A stretch of DNA of 10,430 bases from Syntrophobacterales bacterium (GTDB lineage Bacteria > Desulfobacterota > Syntrophobacteria > BM002). Below the pieces are notes generated by a model that saw only the letters and a program-made list of their open reading frames with translations, did no database searches and was not told the origin of the DNA. Position 1 is the stretch's first letter, and each line of letters begins with the position of its first letter. The position numbers were made by a program, and so were the translations under genes. Below are positions 5,716 to 10,430 of this stretch, piece by piece. The stretch is from contig JAUWKY010000039.1 in NCBI GenBank assembly GCA_030613915.1, positions 1 to 10,430 of the forward strand. Reading direction: 5' to 3'.

Positions 5716-7942
5716 AGAGCAGGCTAGTCTGGAAAAACTAAAGCAAATTCTGGAGACGTTGACAGAAGAGGTGTCACCGCTTTTTCCAGATGATTCAGCC
5801 CAACTGAGTTCATGGCGTCGCAGCCTCGAAGCCGTGTCTGAAACTCTAGAAGATCAGACTCTGAGGATCGCTGTTGTGGGGCCGGTTAAATCCGGCAAGA
5901 GCACTTTCATCAATGCAATGCAGGGTCGAGATCTGCTCAAGAGGGGCGCTGGAATCGTTACCGCCTTTATCACCCGCATTCGTGTGGGCCCGGAGGAGAA
6001 GGGGTGGGTTGAAATCAAGTCCTGGGAAGAAATAAATAGAGAAGTCAATGAGGCTCTGTCCATGCTGGCGCTGCCAAGAGGCTTTGAAGGAATGGATTCC
6101 ATAGACCTGCGCCGGGAGGAGGATCTCCACACCCTGCGCCAGTTCATCCAGGAGCTCAAACAGGATAGCCTGACAGGCCGCGAAACATTCGATCCCAACA
6201 TAGTTCTGATCAACGGTTATTTGAACGGATATGGTACGCTGAGCGCCCACGTCAAAGATGAGCCGGTTCTGTTGGAATTCGATGCAGATGAGCTTGATCG
6301 ACATCAGGATTTTGTCAGCCAGGAATCGCAGGCAGTATATCTTCGGGATATGGAACTGCAATTACCCATATCGTGGTTGGGGGAGATGGTGGAAATCGGT
6401 GACTGTCAGGGTAGTGATTCACCCAATCCCCTCCATTTTGCCATGCTGCAGGAATACCTGCTCAGCAGTCACTGCATTCTCTACCTTATCAGCAGCCGGG
6501 TAGGGATTCGGCAGGCTGACTTGAAACTCATCGAAGCCATAAAAATACTTCGACTGCTTCCGCAGACGCTCTTCATTGTAAATGTTGATTTGGACGAACA
6601 CGGCAACATGGAGAATCTGGAAGGACTTCAGGAGAGGATCGCTGAAGAGCTTGGTCTGCTGGTGCCAGAAGCCAAGATTTACGCTTTCTCTGCCCTGTTT
6701 CAGCTACTGGAGATAGCAAACAGTACGGACGAGTTGTCCCCACGTGAAGGGAGACGGTTGGAGGGCTGGCATGAAGAGCAGGCAATGGTGGAGCTCTCGC
6801 GGTGTGGATATGAGGATTTTTGTAATGATTTAAAAGAGTTGGTGAATCGCGAACGAGGTCGAGTTCTTCACGGGTCCGTTTTGAGCCACCTGCAACGGGT
6901 TAGCCAGAGCATGAAAGACTCGGTTAATACCCGGCAGAGACTACTGTCCAGAGACCAGGCAGAACTCGAGGCTTTGGCTGATGAGGTCAAAGTCCGCCAA
7001 CAATCTGTGATGGCGGCTCTTAGCACTGTTGAACATACCTTAGACGGGTTGCGCAATTCATTGAAGGAACAAGTCAGGTCTGCGGTTGATTCCTATTTTG
7101 ACACCAAGTACGGCCCTATCATCACTGACACCATGCAACTGGTCGAAAACTATCAGGTGGACAGTTTTGGTCAGGGCAAACCGGAGGAAGCCAGGAAGTG
7201 GCTCACCAATCTTTTCCTGTTTTATCAAGATTTTAGGCAGACGCTATCTCGCCATATCATCGACAAGGTCAATCTCAGAATTATCGACTTTGCCAAAAGC
7301 GAGGAAGAGCAGATCGAAAAAAAACTTATGGAGACGGCTACTGGCTACTGGGATCTGCTGGGGCAGGCGCTCCGACAATACCAGAAAACCTTAACAGACT
7401 CTGGTTTAACGCTGAGCCAGGTGGCACCGGAGACAATGCCGCAGCCGCAGAAGCCAGGGATAACACCGCCACCCTTTTTTGCTTTTATGCAGCGTTCTGA
7501 GGCCTTAGGCCGGGGATCTCTGTTGCTCAGGTTCGGTTTGAGAAGATTGCGTCATCTCTTCTCAGGACTGAAGAGTCGGGTTCTCCGTCGGGACACAACA
7601 GATATGGCAGAGTCTAACGAAGAGGTGTTTCGGGAAGCTGTTGCTCTCGTCAAGAAAGAAACTCAGAAAGAGCTGCTCAGCTCATTTAGAGACTATCGCC
7701 AAAACTTGAAGTTTGCCTATCTTTTTACCTTCACAGAGATGTACACTCAGGCCCTTATCCAGTTATTTCGAGATTTTGGCGATGCGACCATGGTTGATAT
7801 CAGCCACATTCAGGAGGCGGCCCACAAAAGGGTTAGCAGCCAGAGTGATGCCACAGAGGATTTGGCCATTGTCAACCACCGTTTGCAGTACGCCGAAGAG
7901 AACTTGCGCAACCTCGAGCAGAGTCTGGGGATCTCGTCCTAG
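5699..7942 (+). CDS. Dynamin-like GTPase with a divergent G domain
   Basis: This is a 747-aa large GTPase of the bacterial dynamin-like type. A short helical N-terminus (1-55) precedes the G domain: G1 P-loop GPVKSGKST (61-69), G2 Thr88 in GIVTAFIT, and G3 DCQG (235-238), where most relatives have DTPG. The G4 position NVDLD (295-299) lacks the lysine of NKxD. About 146 residues separate G2 from G3, which suggests an insert around 100-230. After about 380 come long charged helices predicted to form coiled coils. Residues 588-631 are proline-rich, then hydrophobic and arginine-rich (FFAFM, LLLRFGLRRLRHLF), resembling a membrane-binding paddle. The C-terminus is helical. There is no signal peptide or clear transmembrane segment. 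The chosen ATG at 5699 lies inside greA without a good Shine-Dalgarno sequence, so coupling to greA translation is likely; TTG at 5687 is an alternative. Membrane remodelling or stress tolerance is plausible, but the function is unknown. Confidence 0.85.
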   Translation: MPNNHKEQASLEKLKQILETLTEEVSPLFPDDSAQLSSWRRSLEAVSETLEDQTLRIAVVGPVKSGKSTFINAMQGRDLLKRGAGIVTAFITRIRVGPEEKGWVEIKSWEEINREVNEALSMLALPRGFEGMDSIDLRREEDLHTLRQFIQELKQDSLTGRETFDPNIVLINGYLNGYGTLSAHVKDEPVLLEFDADELDRHQDFVSQESQAVYLRDMELQLPISWLGEMVEIGDCQGSDSPNPLHFAMLQEYLLSSHCILYLISSRVGIRQADLKLIEAIKILRLLPQTLFIVNVDLDEHGNMENLEGLQERIAEELGLLVPEAKIYAFSALFQLLEIANSTDELSPREGRRLEGWHEEQAMVELSRCGYEDFCNDLKELVNRERGRVLHGSVLSHLQRVSQSMKDSVNTRQRLLSRDQAELEALADEVKVRQQSVMAALSTVEHTLDGLRNSLKEQVRSAVDSYFDTKYGPIITDTMQLVENYQVDSFGQGKPEEARKWLTNLFLFYQDFRQTLSRHIIDKVNLRIIDFAKSEEEQIEKKLMETATGYWDLLGQALRQYQKTLTDSGLTLSQVAPETMPQPQKPGITPPPFFAFMQRSEALGRGSLLLRFGLRRLRHLFSGLKSRVLRRDTTDMAESNEEVFREAVALVKKETQKELLSSFRDYRQNLKFAYLFTFTEMYTQALIQLFRDFGDATMVDISHIQEAAHKRVSSQSDATEDLAIVNHRLQYAEENLRNLEQSLGISS

Positions 7943-8043
7943 GGACCGGGGATCCGAAGAACCTGATCAGCCCTAGCCCGGATATTTCATGAATCACCTG
8001 AACAGTCTTCCCTTATCATTCCCCCTGGAATAATAATAGACAG

Positions 8044-8059
8044 TATAATAATGATCATT
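8044..8059 (+). promoter_or_regulatory. Candidate -10 element and palindrome upstream of the acetyltransferase
   Basis: A perfect TATAAT lies at 8044-8049, immediately followed by the 10-bp perfect palindrome AATGATCATT (8050-8059). No convincing -35 hexamer is found at 16-18 bp. A transcript would start near 8056 and give a leader of about 20 nt. The palindrome covers the predicted start site, so it could be an operator. The 134-nt gap before the gene makes a separate promoter reasonable, but the evidence is limited. Confidence 0.35.
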
Positions 8060-8076
8060 CCTGATGGTTCGAAGCT

Positions 8077-8508
8077 ATGATCAGACCGGTGCATTCAAAA
8101 GACTTCGATGAGCTTTTGCAGATTGAAGCTCAGGCTTTTCCTAAGTCTCAATACGACCGTGAGGAATTATGGCTCCTCTCTCTGAAGTACCCACACACCT
8201 TTCTTGTAACCGTGAGTAATCAAATGGACGGCTACATTGTGTTCAGACCAGATGGGCACATAATTTCCATGGCTGTAAGACCTCATAAGAGGCGCGTGGG
8301 CATCGGTACCAGATTGGTAGAGAAGGTCATTGGTCACTGCAGTGGAAACTCCCTCCGCCTCGAAGTTAGGGTAAGTAACGTAGGGGCCCAGAGGTTCTAC
8401 CTAAATCTTGGTTTTCGCATTAAGGCAAGAATAGACGGCTATTACCACGATGGCGAGGACGCTTTTCTCATGGAGCGGTCAGCCGACGACACAGAGGATA
8501 CTAATTAG
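8077..8508 (+). CDS. GNAT-family N-acetyltransferase, RimI-like
   Basis: This is a 143-aa single-domain acetyltransferase. The N-terminus IRPVHSKDFDELLQIEAQAFP is the usual GNAT beta1-alpha1 start of RimI-type enzymes. Strand beta4 with motif A is at 62-80: ISMAVRPHKRR followed by VGIGTRL, where R72-R73-V-G-I-G forms the acetyl-CoA pyrophosphate loop. Motif B follows as LEVRVSN...AQRFYLNLGF, with the conserved Asn and Tyr. The C-terminus YYHDGEDAFLME is typical of RimI/Ard1-like proteins, which acetylate protein N-termini. Length fits RimI (about 148 aa). The ribosome binding site is poor, so the start is chosen from homology-like content. It converges with the polyamine operon; a polyamine or other small-molecule substrate is possible, but nothing in the sequence shows it. 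Confidence 0.85.
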   Translation: MIRPVHSKDFDELLQIEAQAFPKSQYDREELWLLSLKYPHTFLVTVSNQMDGYIVFRPDGHIISMAVRPHKRRVGIGTRLVEKVIGHCSGNSLRLEVRVSNVGAQRFYLNLGFRIKARIDGYYHDGEDAFLMERSADDTEDTN

Positions 8509-8530
8509 CTAGCTTGAACCTAATACGGTT

Positions 8531-8551
8531 TGTCAGTCGTCCGTAGTCCGT
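8531..8551 (-). repeat. Short heptamer repeat tract, inverted copy
   Basis: Three heptamers on the plus strand (TGTCAGT, CGTCCGT, AGTCCGT) read on the minus strand as ACGGACT, ACGGACG, ACTGACA. This is the same family (AC, G or T, GACN) as the tract at 8828-8855, but in the opposite orientation. Confidence 0.5.
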
Positions 8552-8652
8552 TGCTAAAGCCCAAAACGGATCTCCATACCCGGCAGAATGCCATCCTCTA
8601 GTGTATTCCTGTTTCCGGCCGGTCTTGAAAAAACCTACAACTGGCAACAATT

Positions 8653-8746
8653 GTCATACCGGACGAGGCGAAGCCGAGATCCGGTATCCAGATGTATTTT
8701 TTCTTCTGGATTCCGGACATCCACCTCTGGCGGATTCCGGAATGAC
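8653..8746. repeat. 94-bp inverted-repeat element with GTCAT...ATGAC ends (REP/MITE-like)
   Basis: The ends GTCATACCGGA (8653-8663) and TCCGGAATGAC (8736-8746) are inverted repeats with one mismatch. Nested inside are further arms. CCGGTATCCAGA (8681-8692) pairs with TCTGGATTCCGG (one mismatch) around a T-rich loop. ATACCGGA (8656-8663) pairs perfectly with TCCGGTAT (8680-8687), and the right half folds in the same way. This double-hairpin form, with GTCATTCCGG-type ends and a central ATCCAGA/TCTGGAT, is a common non-coding interspersed repeat type in bacterial genomes. No transposase is present. It may also act as a bidirectional transcription stop. Confidence 0.65.
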
Positions 8747-8748
8747 GA

Positions 8749-8805
8749 ACTAGGCAGCTGACCACTGACTCCTCACTCTTCAGTGCCTAGTACCAACTGC
8801 CTGCT
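8749..8805. repeat. Degenerate heptamer tract within a hairpin
   Basis: ACTAGGCA (8749-8756) pairs perfectly with TGCCTAGT (8784-8791). Between and beyond the arms the sequence runs in 7-base steps: GCTGACC, ACTGACT, CCTCACT, CTTCAGT, GCCTAGT, ACCAACT, GCCTGCT (8757-8805). The units are decayed but keep a CT or CA core and a frequent terminal ACT/AGT. It directly follows the 94-bp inverted-repeat element. Confidence 0.45.
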
Positions 8806-8827
8806 GAATCCCCAGGCCCCATGTCTC

Positions 8828-8855
8828 ACAACGGACAACTGACTACTGACAACGG
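8828..8855 (+). repeat. Heptamer tandem repeat (four units) next to the speE stop
   Basis: Four contiguous 7-mers are ACAACGG (8828), ACAACTG (8835), ACTACTG (8842) and ACAACGG (8849); a decayed fifth unit (ACAGTGC) follows. They fit the consensus AC, A or T, AC, G or T, G. The tract begins 13 nt beyond the speE stop. It resembles the short tandemly repeated heptamers described in cyanobacteria. Confidence 0.6.
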
Positions 8856-8868
8856 ACAGTGCCGAAGG

Positions 8869-9768
8869 CTAGGTTTCATAGGGGGTGGGCTGGGCGTCAG
8901 TAATGAGCTCCTGATGCTTTTTATAGGCCTCCTCCACGTAACCAGGTATGCGGAAGAGGGCTTGGAGGAAGGAAGGGGAAAGGTACTGGAGTTTCAAGTC
9001 TCGGTTCTGCAACCTTTCTCCCAGATCCAGGGTCCGCGGATCAAGTTCTTTGGAAGCCAGAATGAAGCTGTGCATTGCATGAAACGAGGGCATCATGTAG
9101 GGATAGGACACGACGAACTTAAATGCAGAGGAGATGGTGTTATACATTCTCGCATGGAGTGTGAGTCGCGTTGCCTGCAGATCCGTCCCCTGGAAACAAC
9201 CGACCCCGTCCCGGCTAAGGCAGCGGTTAACCAGTTGATAGAACTCACGGGTGAAAAGAAACACTGCCGGGCTATCTTCGGTGGGATCATTAAGATCCAC
9301 AATAATCACATCAAAAATCTCTTTTGTCTGTTCAAGGAACTTCCGGCCGTCGCCAATGTGGAGTTCCAGACGCGGATCTTCATATGCTCCCTTGCTCCAG
9401 GAGCTTAGATGTTGCCGGCAGACATTCACCAGTTCCTCGTCAACGTCAACCATTACAATCCGATTGACATCTTGATACTTAGCAACCTCCCGGATGGTTG
9501 CTCCTTCAGCGCCACCGACAATGCAAACACTCCTTGGATTCGGATGGATAAGCATGGCTGGGTGGACGAGGCTTTCGTGGTAAATAAACTCGTCCTGGTC
9601 GGCTGATTGGGCTATGCCGTCCAAAAATAACATGCGTCCGTATTCCGCGGTGTCCACGATGTCGATCTTGGCATAGCGTGAACGGCCGGAATAGACGGAG
9701 CGCAGACAGCGATAGTGGACGACGACGTTTGTGGCGCCATCCTCGGCAAACCAAATGGGGTCAGTCAT
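8869..9768 (-). CDS. speE: Aminopropyltransferase of the spermidine synthase family, ACL5/thermospermine-synthase-like
   Basis: This 299-aa cytoplasmic enzyme transfers the aminopropyl group of decarboxylated AdoMet to an amine. A small N-terminal beta domain ends with GRMLFLDGIAQSADQDEF and YHESLVHPAM (63-72). The Rossmann methyltransferase-like fold starts with GGAEGATIRE (85-94), followed by the acidic VDVDEE (107-112) and the catalytic-loop VDLNDP (157-162). Classical spermidine synthases have GGGDGG and a D-S-S-D type loop. Glu88 in place of Asp, and the LNDP loop, instead match thermospermine synthase (ACL5) and the Thermus agmatine/triamine aminopropyltransferases. The product may therefore be thermospermine or aminopropylagmatine rather than spermidine. 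The start ATG overlaps the speD stop by 4 nt (9765-9768). The symbol is given for the family; the substrate is not certain. Confidence 0.92.
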   Translation of the reverse strand: MTDPIWFAEDGATNVVVHYRCLRSVYSGRSRYAKIDIVDTAEYGRMLFLDGIAQSADQDEFIYHESLVHPAMLIHPNPRSVCIVGGAEGATIREVAKYQDVNRIVMVDVDEELVNVCRQHLSSWSKGAYEDPRLELHIGDGRKFLEQTKEIFDVIIVDLNDPTEDSPAVFLFTREFYQLVNRCLSRDGVGCFQGTDLQATRLTLHARMYNTISSAFKFVVSYPYMMPSFHAMHSFILASKELDPRTLDLGERLQNRDLKLQYLSPSFLQALFRIPGYVEEAYKKHQELITDAQPTPYET

Positions 9769-10160
9769 ACTGCATCCTGGTCGGGTTTGTGCTTTATTTC
9801 AGACTGGGGGAGATCCAGGACACCACGTTTAATCTCCATGACAGAAGCATTGGCGGCTCCGAGGTTCTCTTTCAGGTAGTCGAGCGCCACCTGGCCATTG
9901 ACGGTATCGCCACAGGTGAAGATATCCACCGCACAGTAGCCATATTCCGGCCAGGTGTGCAGGGCGAAATGAGACTCGGCGACTACCACAACCCCGGTGA
10001 TGCCATGGGGAGAAAATTGGTGGAAGAATGGTTGGATAACGGTGGCCCCGGAAAGTTGGACCGCAGCCAGCAGGTGATGTTCAATGGTTTTGACGTCGTT
10101 CAGGAGGGTGCTGTCGCACTGAAACAACTCGATGATCAAATGTTTGCCAAGTGATTTCAT
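9765..10160 (-). CDS. speD: S-adenosylmethionine decarboxylase proenzyme, class 1b (Thermotoga type)
   Basis: This is a 131-aa pyruvoyl-dependent decarboxylase that makes decarboxylated AdoMet, the aminopropyl donor for the enzyme encoded next. The self-cleavage site is plain: Glu62-Ser63 in AESHFALHTWPE. Ser63 becomes the pyruvoyl group, His68 is the processing residue, and Cys83 in DIFTCG is the proton donor. All three fall at the same numbers as in the well-studied Thermotoga maritima enzyme. The length is right for this short bacterial/archaeal class, which works as a dimer of cleaved subunits. The C-terminal 15 residues are variable. The ribosome binding site is weak (an AAAAG just upstream of the ATG). 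It is the first gene of the speD-speE pair, and the overlapping ATGA ensures coupled translation. No riboswitch or clear operator is visible upstream. Confidence 0.95.
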   Translation of the reverse strand: MKSLGKHLIIELFQCDSTLLNDVKTIEHHLLAAVQLSGATVIQPFFHQFSPHGITGVVVVAESHFALHTWPEYGYCAVDIFTCGDTVNGQVALDYLKENLGAANASVMEIKRGVLDLPQSEIKHKPDQDAV

Positions 10161-10202
10161 CTTTTGCAGTTACTCGCTAATGCTTGAACTGGGTCAGGTC
10201 AT

Positions 10203-10231
10203 ACCTTAGCCTTTGTGTTGAGGTTGGACAA
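10203..10231 (-). promoter_or_regulatory. Weak candidate promoter for speD-speE
   Basis: On the minus strand TTGTCC (10231-10226) is followed after 17 bp by TAAGGT (10208-10203). The matches to consensus are 4/6 and 3/6. It would start transcription near 10196 and leave a leader of about 36 nt. The position is right, but the match is near chance level. Confidence 0.2.
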
Positions 10232-10246
10232 AAATTGCACAGCCAG

Positions 10247-10390
10247 ATGAGGCAATACTGGAAAACAAAAGTTGTCTTTCCTTTGGGGGAACAACGGTGT
10301 TCTCGTGGCCAAAGCCCGGGCTGTGCGGACGAAGAAACACTAACAAATGAGGCTAGAGAAATTGTCACGAAATTGCAACAAGAATTTTAG
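10247..10390 (+). CDS. Possible small protein, unrecognised
   Basis: This open frame of 47 codons is divergent from speD. It starts at ATG 10247 and ends with TAG at 10388-10390; a TTG at 10184 would extend it to 68 residues. The product begins MRQYWKTKVVFPLGEQ, has two cysteines in CSRGQSPGC, and ends with a charged, helix-like segment (DEETLTNEAREIVTKLQQEF). The second half looks more protein-like than random DNA, which is why it is listed. There is no Shine-Dalgarno sequence, and the family is not recognised. It may be a remnant, or simply the untranslated region upstream of speD. The rest of 10161-10430 shows nothing else supportable. Confidence 0.22.
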   Translation: MRQYWKTKVVFPLGEQRCSRGQSPGCADEETLTNEAREIVTKLQQEF

Positions 10391-10430
10391 CGTTCCGTTA
10401 CCTTTTTTGTGCCAAGGTTTAGGGTTTAAC

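Larger units (their letters stand above)
8509..8868. other. Repeat-rich convergent intergenic region, no gene
   Basis: This 360-nt stretch lies between the converging acetyltransferase and speE genes. I see no credible coding sequence. It holds three tracts with 7-base periodicity (8531-8551, 8757-8805, 8828-8855), a 94-bp inverted-repeat element (8653-8746) and a hairpin (8749-8791). The hairpins could also end transcription from both sides. About 100 nt at 8552-8652 show nothing recognisable. Confidence 0.7.

Noticed and set aside
5846..6361. 171-codon minus-strand open frame inside the GTPase gene
   Set aside because: A shadow of the G-domain coding sequence; no ribosome binding site or recognisable motif.
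8509..8868. CRISPR array
   Set aside because: The repeats are 7 bases long and contiguous with no spacers, and no cas gene is near.
8821..9408. 195-codon plus-strand open frame
   Set aside because: Antisense to speE, whose motifs are certain; it begins inside the heptamer repeat tract.
9678..10154. 158-codon plus-strand open frame
   Set aside because: Antisense to speD and the start of speE; no recognisable domain.
10362..10372. TTGTCACGAAA, also present at 41-51
   Set aside because: An 11-base match between two places in 10 kb is expected by chance; the flanks do not extend it.

Overview
This window looks like a chromosomal segment of a Gram-negative, anaerobic-type bacterium. The gene content and protein style (a complete HAAT-family Liv transporter, a GreA/dynamin-like GTPase pair, Thermotoga-type SpeD with an ACL5-like aminopropyltransferase, and interspersed GTCAT...ATGAC and heptamer repeats) fit Desulfobacterota (former Deltaproteobacteria) best. 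That placement is an inference from pattern, not a database result. There are ten confident protein genes, no RNA genes, no CRISPR, and no insertion sequence with a transposase.

Layout. (1) 154-4947, plus strand: a five-gene branched-chain amino acid/amide ABC importer, livK-livH-livM-livG-livF. A strong hairpin separates the binding-protein gene from the membrane and ATPase genes, which are tightly packed (4-nt overlap, then gaps of 8 and 1 nt). (2) 4948-5232: an intergenic region with a post-livF hairpin, a good sigma-70-like promoter, and a terminator-like hairpin inside the greA leader. (3) 5233-7942, plus strand: greA and, overlapping its stop codon, a large dynamin-like GTPase with a divergent G domain. 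(4) 8077-8508, plus strand: a small GNAT/RimI-like acetyltransferase, apparently with its own -10 element. (5) 8509-8868: a 360-nt convergent intergenic region full of small repeats, comprising a 94-bp inverted-repeat element and three tracts of period-7 repeats. (6) 10160-8869, minus strand: a two-gene polyamine operon, speD-speE, overlapping by 4 nt. (7) 10161-10430: the speD upstream region, with only weak candidates.

How the genes work together. LivK captures a ligand in the periplasm (branched-chain amino acid, amide or similar; the exact ligand cannot be read from sequence). LivHM form the channel and LivGF power it. GreA rescues backtracked RNA polymerase. The GTPase is translationally linked to it but probably acts at the membrane. 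SpeD makes decarboxylated AdoMet, which the SpeE-family enzyme uses as aminopropyl donor. The motifs of that enzyme resemble thermospermine synthase/agmatine aminopropyltransferases more than classical spermidine synthase.

The most interesting points are the greA-dynamin overlap with its unusual GTPase, the ACL5-like signature of the aminopropyltransferase, the possible attenuator in the greA leader, the one-sided degeneracy of the LivGF ATP sites, and the heptamer and inverted repeats between the convergent genes.
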